Source: Nocardia sp.
GTDB taxonomy: Bacteria > Actinomycetota > Actinomycetes > Mycobacteriales > Mycobacteriaceae
Direction: 5' to 3'
Assembly (NCBI RefSeq): GCF_025465275.1
Contig: NZ_JAODNK010000138.1
Span: 1 to 56,176 of the forward strand
DNA length: 56,176 bases
Made by a program: the position numbers and the translations under genes
The notes under the pieces: model-generated
What the model was told of the DNA's origin: nothing
What the model saw: only the letters and a program-made list of their open reading frames with translations
Databases searched by the model: none
In this document: positions 33,172 through 41,957 of the stretch, one piece after another
Position numbering within the stretch: position 1 is the stretch's first letter
Layout: each line of letters begins with the position of its first letter

Positions 33172-33314
33172 GCCAGTTGTTTCCGCCATGCGGGCACAGC
33201 CTTGTGACGGCGGCCTCGAGAGTATGGCGGGCAGCATCATTGCACTCGGACGTGTCGCCCGTTACAGTCACGATCCGTTGGGTACGTCCATGTTTCTTGT
33301 GCACGAGGGGTCGG

Positions 33315-35354
33315 ATGAAACTCGGGAATCCGTGGAGTCGCGTCGTGGGCGCACTGGCTCTGATCACGGCGGCGGTGACCGTCGGCGCGCTGGCGACTCC
33401 GGTCGCGGCGAGCACGCCGGACGCCGGCGAGCTCGGTGCGCAATGGCTCGGGGCGCAGGACGGGCCGCCGCAGTATCCGGGCGTGCACATCGACTGGGAC
33501 GTACCCATCACCATGAGTGACGGAACGGTGTTGAAGGCCAATGTCTATCGGCCGATGAACGCCCAGGGGCAGATCGTGGACACCCCGCTCCCGACCATCG
33601 TGAATATGACCCCGTACACCAAACTCGTTTCGATGATTGCCGATTCGGCGCTGTCGGTACCGGTGCTGCCGGATATTCTGAGCAATTTCCTGCAGGGCTT
33701 CGACCTGTCCGGCGTCGGCCTGGGCGGGCTCACCGACCTCACCAAGGCGCTGCCGGGCGGCGCGGCCCGGCTGTTCACCGCCGACCGCAAGCTGATTCAG
33801 AGCGGGTACACGCAGGTCGTCGCCGATGTACGCGGCACCGGGTTCTCCGAGGGTGTGTGGCAGGTCTTCCAGCAGCGTGAACAGCTCGACAGTGCCGAGG
33901 TGATCGACTGGGCGAGCAAGCAGTCCTGGTCGGACGGCAAGATCGGTATGAGCGGTATCTCGTACTCGGCCATCAATCAGCTGCATGCCGCCGAACAGCA
34001 GCCGCCTGCGCTGAAGGCCATCTTCCCGGTGGAGCCGGGCAGTGATCTGGTGCGCGATGTGCTCGCCACCGGTGGCGCGCTCGGATTCGGTTTCATCCCA
34101 CCGTGGTTGCTCGGTGTCGACAGTCTCAAGCTCATTCCGGATCTGTCCGCGTTGTTCTCCGGCAGTTTCGACTGGAAGTGGCTGGCGGACCGGCTGCAGA
34201 GCCCGATGACGTTCTTCGACTACATCATTCAGGCGCTCACCATCCAGAGCGTGCCGGAGATTCCGGACAATCTGAAGAGCCTGCTGGAGACCGACAGTCC
34301 GCTGCGCACCGGCTGGCTCGGCCACCCGGACAAGGTGCGGGTGCCGACCATGGTCTACGGCGGCTGGCACGATATCTTCACCTATTCCGAACCGCGCATC
34401 TACAACGCGATTCCGCTGCCGCCCGGGCAGAAGCAGCTGATCATGGGCGATACCTACCATGCGGATCCGGGCAGCGGTTTCGGTGTGCCGGGTGCGCCGC
34501 CGCGTATGGATGTGCTGCAGCGCGCGTGGTTCGACCACTGGCTCAAGGGAATTGACAACGGTATCGACGGGTACGGCCCGGTGACGCTGTTCCAGCAGGG
34601 CGGATCCTGGACCACCGCGGGCGAATTCCCGCGCAGCGAAGCCGATTACCGCCGCATGTACCTGTCCGGAGCGCCCAGCGGCACCGCCGGCGGCAGTCTG
34701 TACGACGGCAGTCTGACCACCGAACCCGGTGGGCCGCAGCGACTTACCGTCGGCGCCGGTGTCATGAGCCTGTGCTCACGCGATGCCGCGCAGATCACCG
34801 CCGGCATTACCGCAGTCCTCGACGCCTGCGCCAAGGACGCCCGGCCGATGGAACTCAACGGCCTGACCTTCACCAGCCCGCCCGTCGCCGCGCCGACCAC
34901 CATCTCCGGCCCGGTGAACCTGCACCTCAATACGGTGCTGGACGCGACCGACGGCTACTGGTCGGCCACCATCAATGATGTTGCCCCCGATGGCCGTTCG
35001 ACGGTCCTCACCTCGGGCCAGCTGACCGCTTCGCTGCGAAAGGTCGACGACGCCAAGGCATCCCGCTCCGCCAACGGCGACTACACCGATCCCTACCCGT
35101 ACCTGACCCTGGACACCCGCGAGCCGCTGGTCCCCGGCCGGCCCACCCAACTCGACCTGGGCCTGACCGCCACCGACGCCGTCCTCCAACCGGGCCACCG
35201 CCTGCGCGTGGACGTCTTCGCCTTCAACTTCCCCCGCGGCCTTCCCCTTCGCCCCCTCCTCAATGAAAGCCAACTGCTGCCGCAGCACATCGACATCGAC
35301 CCCAGCGCCCCCAGCTGGATCAATGTCCCCATCGGCGGCAACCCCGGCTGGTAA
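33315..35354 (+). CDS. Secreted CocE/NonD-type (S15 family) hydrolase
   Basis: The 679-residue protein has a signal peptide (about residues 1-33, hydrophobic VVGALALITAAVTVGALA, then PVAA-STPD). The S15/CocE alpha/beta-hydrolase domain has VPITMSDGTVLKANVYRP, TPYTK and DVRGTGFSEG, and the nucleophile Ser216 in GMSGISYSAINQL; the acid/His pair is likely in GGWHDIFTYSEP and the GDTYHADPGSGF region. The C-terminal jelly-roll (about 510-670) matches the X-Pro dipeptidyl-peptidase C-domain. It could hydrolyse acyl esters or peptides outside the cell. GAGGGG precedes the ATG. The divergent TetR gene probably controls it. Confidence 0.9.
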   Translation: MKLGNPWSRVVGALALITAAVTVGALATPVAASTPDAGELGAQWLGAQDGPPQYPGVHIDWDVPITMSDGTVLKANVYRPMNAQGQIVDTPLPTIVNMTPYTKLVSMIADSALSVPVLPDILSNFLQGFDLSGVGLGGLTDLTKALPGGAARLFTADRKLIQSGYTQVVADVRGTGFSEGVWQVFQQREQLDSAEVIDWASKQSWSDGKIGMSGISYSAINQLHAAEQQPPALKAIFPVEPGSDLVRDVLATGGALGFGFIPPWLLGVDSLKLIPDLSALFSGSFDWKWLADRLQSPMTFFDYIIQALTIQSVPEIPDNLKSLLETDSPLRTGWLGHPDKVRVPTMVYGGWHDIFTYSEPRIYNAIPLPPGQKQLIMGDTYHADPGSGFGVPGAPPRMDVLQRAWFDHWLKGIDNGIDGYGPVTLFQQGGSWTTAGEFPRSEADYRRMYLSGAPSGTAGGSLYDGSLTTEPGGPQRLTVGAGVMSLCSRDAAQITAGITAVLDACAKDARPMELNGLTFTSPPVAAPTTISGPVNLHLNTVLDATDGYWSATINDVAPDGRSTVLTSGQLTASLRKVDDAKASRSANGDYTDPYPYLTLDTREPLVPGRPTQLDLGLTATDAVLQPGHRLRVDVFAFNFPRGLPLRPLLNESQLLPQHIDIDPSAPSWINVPIGGNPGW

Positions 35355-35369
35355 TACACCCTCCACGCG

Positions 35370-35413
35370 AAAAACTCCTCTGCCCAGGACAGTCACTGGA
35401 TGGAGGAGTTTTT
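35370..35413 (+). terminator. Rho-independent terminator of the S15 hydrolase gene
   Basis: AAAAACTCCTC (35370-35380) pairs with GAGGAGTTTTT (35403-35413), which itself supplies a T-run. This is the most classical terminator in the window. Confidence 0.85.
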
Positions 35414-35505
35414 CTTTGCTCCGGTGTATATGGCTGGCAAACTGTTAGTAACTGATTTCAGTGCGAGCCCGATATCCGTAGCAACATCTATTCGGGAGGT
35501 TCGGA

Positions 35506-35823
35506 ATGCGATCTGTGATGCGACTTGCCGCCGGGGGAGTTATTACCACCGCAGTTGCGGCCGCCACACTTGTGGGTGGTGGGGTGGCTCAGGCTGACGT
35601 CCCGGTGGGGGATGCGAATTGTCATCTGTACAACATCTTCGGGACCGGCGGGATGTCGAATTGTGAGCTGCCGACCTGGCATCAGGTGAAGCTCACCTGC
35701 GTGGCGTGGCCGGTACCGTTTACTTACTGGAAGTACGGTCCGGCGCAGTACGGGCAGAACCAATCGTGGGCCAGTTGCGATTCGCTGAACGCGCTGGTGG
35801 GTCTCGAGGTCATCCAGGCGTGA
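35506..35823 (+). CDS. Small secreted protein with four cysteines
   Basis: The 105-residue product has a signal peptide (about 30 residues, ITTAVAAATLVGGGVA, cleavage AQA-DVP) and a 75-residue mature part with four Cys (39, 53, 65, 91), probably two disulfides, and many aromatics (VPFTYWKYGPAQYG). GGGAGG stands 9 bases before the ATG. I do not recognise the family. It is flanked by terminators on both sides and is therefore a single-gene unit. It may be an envelope-associated or secreted structural protein. Confidence 0.75.
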   Translation: MRSVMRLAAGGVITTAVAAATLVGGGVAQADVPVGDANCHLYNIFGTGGMSNCELPTWHQVKLTCVAWPVPFTYWKYGPAQYGQNQSWASCDSLNALVGLEVIQA

Positions 35824-35859
35824 GCGGCACTCGGCTACCCGCGAGTGGAAACCGTCCGA

Positions 35860-35899
35860 CGGCAACACCTCCGATGTTTGTCAGCGGAAAGTGTTGCCG
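35860..35899. terminator. Bidirectional hairpin
   Basis: CGGCAACAC (35860-35868) pairs with GTGTTGCCG (35891-35899) between the convergent secreted-protein and SDR genes. Confidence 0.65.
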
Positions 35900-35933
35900 T
35901 GGCGGTTATCCGGATCAATGAATGGCTAGACAG

Positions 35934-36914
35934 TCACCAGTGCGTGCCCGGTACCAGTCGCGCGGCGCGGCGCAGTGCGGTGCCGGTGACGCGGATCGCG
36001 GGTGGTACGCCGCGCCGATGGCGTTGTGGGACAACGACGTCCACGTCTACGGTTTCCGGTTCGATTACCGTTTCGCCTTTGGCGGCGGGGGAGTCCGGGA
36101 TGGCGCGATAGTAGCGGTGCAGCACCCGCTCCTTGATGGCGGGTGCGACCAGGCTGCCGTATTCGGCGAGTGTGCCCAGGGGTACATCGATGCGGCGCGG
36201 CCGCTCGCTGAGGGCGCGCACGATGGTTGCCGCGGCCCATTCCGGCGACTGGGTGGAGGTGCCCTGATCGCCACTGGGCGTGATCATCGGAGTGCGGACC
36301 AGCGGCATGTGGATAGTGGTGAAAGTGACGTTGTCGGCGAGCATTTCGGCCGCGGTCACCTCGGCGAACATGTCGAGGGCCGCCTTGCTGGCCAGGTAGG
36401 CGGCGAAGCGCGGGGTGGCCACCTGTACGCCGGCGCTCGAAATGTTCACTATGTGACCGAATTTGCGCTCCCGCATCTGCGGCAGCAGTGCGAGGGTCAT
36501 GCGGACCGCGCCGAAGTAATTGACCGCCATGGTGCGCTCGAAGTCGTGCATGCGATCGGTGGAGCGGTGCACGGCCCGGCGAATGGACCGTCCGGCATTA
36601 TTGACCAGCATGTCGACGTGCCCGTGCTCGGCGAGGATGAGCGTGATGGCGGCGTCCACGGAATCGGCGTCGGTGACATCGCACTGATAGCCGTGCGCCT
36701 CGCCCCCGGCGGCCTTGATCTCGTCGACCACCGCGGCGAGTTCCTCGCCGCGGCGTGCCATCAGCAGTACGACCGCGCCCTTCTCGGCGACGGCCAGCGC
36801 GGCGGAGCGCCCGATGCCGGAGGAGGCTCCGGTGATGAGAACGTGCTTGCCGGTCAGGTCGCGACGGGCGCGCCGACGGGCCAGGTAACCGTCGACGGCT
36901 GAGCTATCGGTCAT
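35934..36914 (-). CDS. SDR family oxidoreductase (acyl-reductase-like)
   Basis: The 326-residue protein is a classical short-chain dehydrogenase: nucleotide site VLITGASSGIG (residues 26-36), NNAGRS, catalytic Ser in NISSAGVQV, and YLASK with the Tyr and Lys in place. The N-terminal DGYLARRRARRDLTGKHV and C-terminal basic extension resemble the reductase half of mycobacterial acyl-CoA/fatty-aldehyde reductases (AcrA1-like), so it probably reduces a lipid aldehyde or ketone. GGGAGC precedes ATG 36914. It is divergent from dnaE2, and an inverted repeat in the gap may be an operator. Confidence 0.9.
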   Translation of the reverse strand: MTDSSAVDGYLARRRARRDLTGKHVLITGASSGIGRSAALAVAEKGAVVLLMARRGEELAAVVDEIKAAGGEAHGYQCDVTDADSVDAAITLILAEHGHVDMLVNNAGRSIRRAVHRSTDRMHDFERTMAVNYFGAVRMTLALLPQMRERKFGHIVNISSAGVQVATPRFAAYLASKAALDMFAEVTAAEMLADNVTFTTIHMPLVRTPMITPSGDQGTSTQSPEWAAATIVRALSERPRRIDVPLGTLAEYGSLVAPAIKERVLHRYYRAIPDSPAAKGETVIEPETVDVDVVVPQRHRRGVPPAIRVTGTALRRAARLVPGTHW

Positions 36915-36943
36915 CACTGCTCCCTTGCAGATCGAAGTGCCTT

Positions 36944-36965
36944 GAACTTACTCCAAAGTAAGTTC
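36944..36965. promoter_or_regulatory. Inverted repeat GAACTTAC-N6-GTAAGTTC
   Basis: Perfect 8-bp arms separated by TCCAAA lie 30 bp upstream of the SDR start, within its promoter region. The shape fits a TetR-type operator. The regulator is not identified. Confidence 0.6.
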
Positions 36966-37076
36966 CGGTGCCAGGAGGGGTGCGCGAGGTTGTTGTCACG
37001 GTGTCCGGCCGGTCGCTGAACCGGTGGCTGAGTTTTACAGACCGTTCGGTTGGGTCTCGCGTAATGTCTCGAATCA

Positions 37077-37092
37077 TCGAATGTATGTTCGA
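37077..37092. promoter_or_regulatory. SOS box (LexA site) of dnaE2
   Basis: TCGAATGTATGTTCGA differs from TCGAAC-N4-GTTCGA at one position. It lies 37 bp before the dnaE2 start, which also argues against the longer reading frame running through it. Confidence 0.85.
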
Positions 37093-37129
37093 TGCCCGGA
37101 AGGGATCGATCGAGGCGGAGGAGGCGGGC

Positions 37130-40100
37130 GTGGGCTGGCACAACGGTCCGCCGACCTGGTCGGAGCTGGAGCGCGTGCTCTCCGGCCGGCCCAGTCCCGC
37201 CCGGGAGATCGACGGCGACGGCGGCGACAGCCCGGCCTGGTCCCGCAAGCGCGAAAAATACGAGGCCGGACCGCTGGATCGCGCCGAACGATCGGGGACG
37301 CCGTACGCGGAACTGCACACGCACTCCGCCTACAGCTTTCTCGACGGCGCCAGCCAGCCCGAAGAACTGGTGGAAGAGGCGGTGCGGCTCGGCCTCGAAG
37401 CGCTCGCGCTCACCGACCACGACGGGTTCTACGGGGTGGTGCGCTTCGCCGAGGCCGCCCGCGAATGGGGGATGCCGACCGTTTTCGGAGCTGAACTGTC
37501 CCTCGGCACCACCGCCCGCGCCGGAGCGCATCTCGCGCCGCGCGGCACCCGCGGGCGGGGCGGGCGCTCGGATTCCGCGGCCGAGGGGGTGCGGGCCGAC
37601 GCCACTCGCGACGGACGCCGCGGCCGGAGGCGATCCGGTGAGAGCGGGACCGGCCAGGGCGAGACCGGCTGGGCCGCTTCCGCACCGCGCACCGGCGCGC
37701 CCGATCCGGTCGGACCGCATCTGCTGGTGCTCGCGCGCGGGCAGGAGGGGTATCGCCGGCTGTCGCGGGAGATGGCGGCCGCGCATATGGCGGCGGGGGA
37801 GAAGGGGGTGCTGCGCTACGACCTGGATCGGCTCACCGAGGCGGCGGGCGGGCACTGGCATGTGCTCACCGGATGCCGCAAAGGTACTGTGCGGCAAGCG
37901 CTTCAGCAGAGTGATGCCGCTGCGGAAGCCGCGCTGCGCGATCTCGTGGAGCGGTTCGGCCGCGAACACGTGAGTGTGGAGCTCACCCACCACGGCATCC
38001 CCGAGGACGATGAGCGCAATACGCGGCTCATCGCCCTGGCCGATCGGCTGGGGCTACCCGTATTGGCAACCACCGGAGCACATTTCGCCGCCCCGCCGCA
38101 GCGGCGCCGGGCCATGGCGCTGGCCGCCATTCGGGCCCGGTCGAGCCTGGACGAGATGGCGGGCTGGCTGGCCCCGACCGGTGGCGCGCACCTGCGCTCC
38201 GGCGCGGAGATGGCGCAGCTGTTCGCGGACTGCCCGCGCGCCGTCGCGAGTGCTGCTGCGCTGGCCCGGGAATGCGCCTTCGACCTGAGATTGATCGCAC
38301 CGCAACTGCCGCCCTTCGATGTCCCGTCGGGGCACGACGAGAACTCCTGGCTGCGGGAACTCACCATGGCGGGTGCGGATCGCCGCTACGGTCCGCGCGC
38401 AGGCAATCCGAAGGCGTACCGGCAGCTCGAACACGAACTGGCGGTGATCGCCGAGCTGAAGTTCCCGGGCTACTTCCTGGTGGTGCACGACATCGTGAGT
38501 TTCTGCCACACCAGCGACATCCTGTGCCAGGGCCGGGGTTCGGCGGCCAACTCGGCCGTCTGCTACGCCATCGGCATAACCAATGTGGACCCGGTCGCGA
38601 ACAACCTGCTGTTCGAGCGGTTCCTGTCGCCCGAGCGCGACGGGCCGCCCGATATCGACGTCGATATCGAATCGGATCGGCGGGAGGAGGCGATTCAGCA
38701 CGTCTACACCAAGTACGGGCGCGAATACGCCGCACAGGTGGCCAATGTGATCACCTATCGCGGCCGGTCGGCGGTCCGAGATGCCGCACGCGCGCTGGGG
38801 TTTTCGCCCGGACAGCAGGATGCGTGGAGCAAGCAGGTGAGCCGGTGGAAAGGCGTCGCCAAGGAGGAGCAGACCGACATACCGGCGGACGTGCTCGGAC
38901 TGGCCGGTGAATTGGAAGGCCTGCCAAGGCATTTGGGCATCCACTCCGGTGGCATGGTGATCTGTGATCGGCCCATCGCCGATGTCTGCCCGACGGAATG
39001 GGCGCGCATGGCGGGACGCAGCGTGCTGCAGTGGGACAAGGATGACTGTGCCGCAGCGGGTTTGGTGAAGTTCGACCTGCTCGGGCTCGGCATGCTCTCG
39101 GCGCTGCACTACATGATCGATCTGGTCGCCGAGCACAAGGGCGAGACCGTCGAACTGCACCGCCTGGACCTGAAGGAAGCCGCTGTGTACGACATGCTGT
39201 GCCGCGCAGATTCGGTGGGTGTCTTCCAAGTGGAGTCGCGGGCGCAGATGGCGACACTGCCGCGGCTGAAGCCGCGCAATTTCTACGACCTGGTGGTGGA
39301 GGTGGCGCTCATCCGGCCGGGGCCTATTCAGGGCGGGTCCGTGCACCCCTATATCCGCCGCCGCAACGGGCGCGAAAAAGTCACCTATGACCATGCGGCG
39401 CTGGAGAATTCGCTGGAGCGCACGCTCGGCATCCCGCTGTTCCAGGAGCAGCTCATGCAGATGGCCGTGGATATCGCCGGATTCACCGCCACCGAAGCCG
39501 ATCAGCTGCGTCGGGCCATGGGTTCCAAACGCTCCCCGGAGAAGATGGAGCGACTACGCGAACGCTTCTATCAGGGCATGCGCGAACTGCACGGCATTAC
39601 CGGCGAGGTCGCCGACCGCATCTACGAGAAGGTGTACGCCTTCGCGAATTTCGGTTTCCCGGAGAGTCATTCGCAGAGTTTCGCCTCCCTGGTCTTCTAT
39701 TCGTCGTGGTTCAAACTGCATCATCCGGCGGCTTTCTGCGCGGGTCTGCTGCGGGCGCAGCCGATGGGCTTCTACTCCCCGCAATCGCTGGTCGCCGATG
39801 CGCGGCGGCACGGGGTGGCGGTGCACGGGCCGGATATCAATCACAGTCTGGCCGAGGCGACCCTGGAGGCGAAGGGGATGCAGATCCGGCTCGGGTTGGC
39901 GGCGGTCCGCAGTATCGGCACGGAGCTGGCCGAACAGATCGTGGACGCCCGCGCCTCCGCGCCCTACACCTCGTTCCTGGATCTCACCGGACGGGTGGAA
40001 TTGACTGTGCCGCAGGCGGAATCGCTGGCTACCGCAGGTGCGCTGGGCAGTCTCGGCAGTACCCGGCGGCAGGCGCTGTGGGCGGCCGGGGCCGCGGCGG

Positions 40101-40576
40101 GCGAACGCCCGGACCGGCTGCCCGGCATCGGCGCGGCTACCGAGGCGCCCGCGCTACCCGGGATGAGTGCGCTGGAATTGGCCGCCGCCGATGTGTGGGC
40201 CACCGGCGTCTCACCCGGCAGCTATCCGACCGAATTCCTGCGCCCCCGTCTCGACGCACTGGGCGTGGTGCCCGCCGACCAGCTGCTCGGTATTCGCGAC
40301 GGCACCAGAGTGCTTGTGGGTGGGGCGGTTACGCACCGTCAGCGCCCCGCCACCGCGGGCGGTGTCACCTTCCTCAATCTCGAGGACGAGACCGGCATGG
40401 TGAACGTGGTCTGCTCGGTCGGCCTGTGGGCGCGCTACCGCCGCCTCGCGCAATCCGCACCCGCCCTGCTCATTCGCGGGCGGGTGCAGAATGCCGAGGG
40501 TGCGGTCACCGTGGTCGCCGACCACCTGCAACGCATGAATCTGCGCATCGAGGGCCGCTCCCGCGACTTCCGCTGA
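37130..40576 (+). CDS. dnaE2: Error-prone DNA polymerase DnaE2 (ImuC)
   Basis: The 1148-residue C-family polymerase alpha subunit begins GWHNGPPTWSELERVL, as in mycobacterial DnaE2. A PHP domain (AELHTHSAYSFLDGAS, ALTDHDGFYGV) is followed by the palm with catalytic acids in GPPDIDVDIESDRR (near residue 506), the fingers, tandem HhH region and an OB fold (about 1055-1140). The terminal SRDFR is the DnaE2 signature. Residues about 126-190 are an Arg/Gly/Ser-rich insert inside the PHP domain. It copies damaged DNA with ImuA' and ImuB in SOS mutagenesis. The GTG 37130 start is supported by GGAGGAGG and by the SOS box upstream. Confidence 0.96.
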   Translation: MGWHNGPPTWSELERVLSGRPSPAREIDGDGGDSPAWSRKREKYEAGPLDRAERSGTPYAELHTHSAYSFLDGASQPEELVEEAVRLGLEALALTDHDGFYGVVRFAEAAREWGMPTVFGAELSLGTTARAGAHLAPRGTRGRGGRSDSAAEGVRADATRDGRRGRRRSGESGTGQGETGWAASAPRTGAPDPVGPHLLVLARGQEGYRRLSREMAAAHMAAGEKGVLRYDLDRLTEAAGGHWHVLTGCRKGTVRQALQQSDAAAEAALRDLVERFGREHVSVELTHHGIPEDDERNTRLIALADRLGLPVLATTGAHFAAPPQRRRAMALAAIRARSSLDEMAGWLAPTGGAHLRSGAEMAQLFADCPRAVASAAALARECAFDLRLIAPQLPPFDVPSGHDENSWLRELTMAGADRRYGPRAGNPKAYRQLEHELAVIAELKFPGYFLVVHDIVSFCHTSDILCQGRGSAANSAVCYAIGITNVDPVANNLLFERFLSPERDGPPDIDVDIESDRREEAIQHVYTKYGREYAAQVANVITYRGRSAVRDAARALGFSPGQQDAWSKQVSRWKGVAKEEQTDIPADVLGLAGELEGLPRHLGIHSGGMVICDRPIADVCPTEWARMAGRSVLQWDKDDCAAAGLVKFDLLGLGMLSALHYMIDLVAEHKGETVELHRLDLKEAAVYDMLCRADSVGVFQVESRAQMATLPRLKPRNFYDLVVEVALIRPGPIQGGSVHPYIRRRNGREKVTYDHAALENSLERTLGIPLFQEQLMQMAVDIAGFTATEADQLRRAMGSKRSPEKMERLRERFYQGMRELHGITGEVADRIYEKVYAFANFGFPESHSQSFASLVFYSSWFKLHHPAAFCAGLLRAQPMGFYSPQSLVADARRHGVAVHGPDINHSLAEATLEAKGMQIRLGLAAVRSIGTELAEQIVDARASAPYTSFLDLTGRVELTVPQAESLATAGALGSLGSTRRQALWAAGAAAGERPDRLPGIGAATEAPALPGMSALELAAADVWATGVSPGSYPTEFLRPRLDALGVVPADQLLGIRDGTRVLVGGAVTHRQRPATAGGVTFLNLEDETGMVNVVCSVGLWARYRRLAQSAPALLIRGRVQNAEGAVTVVADHLQRMNLRIEGRSRDFR

Positions 40577-40593
40577 GCCGCAGTGACTTCCGG

Positions 40594-40622
40594 CGAGGCT
40601 CGGCATCGGACGCCGAGCCTCG
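40594..40622. terminator. Bidirectional terminator dnaE2 / TPM gene
   Basis: CGAGGCTCGGC (40594-40604) pairs perfectly with GCCGAGCCTCG (40612-40622); an outer GCCGCAG/CTGCGGC stem extends it. Confidence 0.85.
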
Positions 40623-40642
40623 GGGCGGCCGCTGCGGCTGTA

Positions 40643-41644
40643 TCAGAAGTCGCCGCCCCCGCCGCCGGAATCGCCGCCGCCACCGAAGTCGCCGCCGCCC
40701 GAGTCGCCGCTGCCGAAATCCCCACTGCCGCCGCCGAAGTCGGAGTCGCCTCCGCCGCCGCCCCAATCCTGCTGGGGCTGATTGTCGTAGCCGCCGCCCT
40801 GGTTGTAGCCGCCGGTGTCCTGGTTGCGCTGCTCTTCCTCGCGCTCGCCCGACTCCTTGCCGAGCTCGTACCCGAGGAGCCCGCCGCCGACCGCGCCTGC
40901 CGCCGCACCGAGACCGCCTGCCATACCAGGGCTCATACCGGAGCGCTGCGGGCCGTAGCCGCCGCCCGGATAGCCGCCACCCTGCTGATAGCCGCCACCC
41001 TGCTGATAGCCGCCGCCCTGGTAACCGCCGCCACCGGGGAAACCGCCACCGCCACCGGAGAATTGGCCGCCGCCACCGCCACCGCGGCGCTTACGGACCA
41101 GCATGACGACCACACCCACCACGAGGGCGATGATCAGCACCGGGCACAGTAGTCCGAGCCAGCCGAAGCCGCTGCTCTTTTTCGTGGCCACGGGCGCCTG
41201 ATTGTGTGCGTTCGTGGCCGGTCCGGCCTGCTCGGAATCCGACTTCAGCACATTGAGTGCCGCGATGGTCGCACCCGTGTAGTCGCCGGATCCGAAGGCA
41301 TTCGTGAATGCCGAAGTGGCGGAGGAGGTATCACGAATATGCGAGTCGGTCCCGGTCCGGATGGCCAGATGCTTGGACTTGGTATTGATGGCGATGACCA
41401 CATCGGCCGGGTTCACCACCTTCGTCTGCGCCTCCTTGTCGAACGCCGTCTTGTCGTCGGAGAACTTCTCGGTGGTGAAGATCTGCACCGGATTCGACAG
41501 CGCGTTCGCCGCGGCGGTCACCTTGGCGGCGTCGAGCACATGGGAGTCGTCCTTCACGGTGACGGGCCCGGCCGTAGCCGTCCCCATCACCAGCAGCGCC
41601 GCCCCCAGGAGCGCTGCCAGCAGAAACACCAACCGTTTGATCAT
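40643..41644 (-). CDS. TPM-domain membrane protein with Gly-rich tail
   Basis: The 333-residue protein has a signal peptide (LVFLLAALLGAALLVMG, cleavage near ATAG), a TPM (YgcG/Psb32-like) extracytoplasmic domain of about 110 residues (VKDDSHVLDAAKVTAAANAL, VVNPADVVIAINT), a membrane helix near residues 157-180 (LLCPVLIIALVVGVVVMLV) and a cytoplasmic tail of Gly/Tyr/Gln-rich repeats (GGGYQQ units) interrupted by AGGLGAAAGAVGGGLLGYEL. The tail's end consists of GGGDS/GDFGG repeats. Function is unknown; TPM domains can have phosphatase-like activity. GGAAAG and GGAG precede the ATG. It is divergent from the DUF167 gene. Confidence 0.87.
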   Translation of the reverse strand: MIKRLVFLLAALLGAALLVMGTATAGPVTVKDDSHVLDAAKVTAAANALSNPVQIFTTEKFSDDKTAFDKEAQTKVVNPADVVIAINTKSKHLAIRTGTDSHIRDTSSATSAFTNAFGSGDYTGATIAALNVLKSDSEQAGPATNAHNQAPVATKKSSGFGWLGLLCPVLIIALVVGVVVMLVRKRRGGGGGGQFSGGGGGFPGGGGYQGGGYQQGGGYQQGGGYPGGGYGPQRSGMSPGMAGGLGAAAGAVGGGLLGYELGKESGEREEEQRNQDTGGYNQGGGYDNQPQQDWGGGGGDSDFGGGSGDFGSGDSGGGDFGGGGDSGGGGGDF

Positions 41645-41719
41645 CTCCGACTTTCCTTTCGGACGATCCGTACCGTCACGACATACGCGACACTACTGTC
41701 ACCCCGAAAGGAGCAGCCA

Positions 41720-41950
41720 GTGCCGACAGTGGTCCGGGCAACCATCAAGCCCAACAGCAGGAAGGGCCCACTCGTCGAAACCCTCGACGACGGCGCCCTC
41801 CAGCTGTACGTCCGCGCCCCCGCGACGGAGGGCAAGGCCAACAAGGCGGCCTGCGAACTCCTGGCCGCCCATTACGGCGTACCCAAATCCGCCGTCCGTA
41901 TCACCGCCGGCGCCACCTCCCGCTTCAAACGCTTCGAGATCGACGACTGA
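41720..41950 (+). CDS. DUF167 (YggU) family protein
   Basis: The 76-residue small soluble protein matches DUF167: VRATIKPNSRKGPLVETL, LQLYVRAPATEGKANKAACE, VPKSAVRITAGATSRFK. These proteins have an alpha/beta fold and unknown function. The GTG start follows AAAGGAG by 6 bases. It ends 7 bp before the stop codon of the convergent hydrolase gene, with no room for a terminator between them. Confidence 0.92.
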   Translation: MPTVVRATIKPNSRKGPLVETLDDGALQLYVRAPATEGKANKAACELLAAHYGVPKSAVRITAGATSRFKRFEIDD

Positions 41951-41957
41951 TCCGCCG

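Noticed and set aside
36968..37129. N-terminal extension of dnaE2
   Set aside because: It runs through the SOS box and lacks a ribosome binding site; GTG 37130 has GGAGGAGG.
38054..39394. 446-codon frame antisense to dnaE2
   Set aside because: Covers the catalytic core of dnaE2 and has no recognisable domain.
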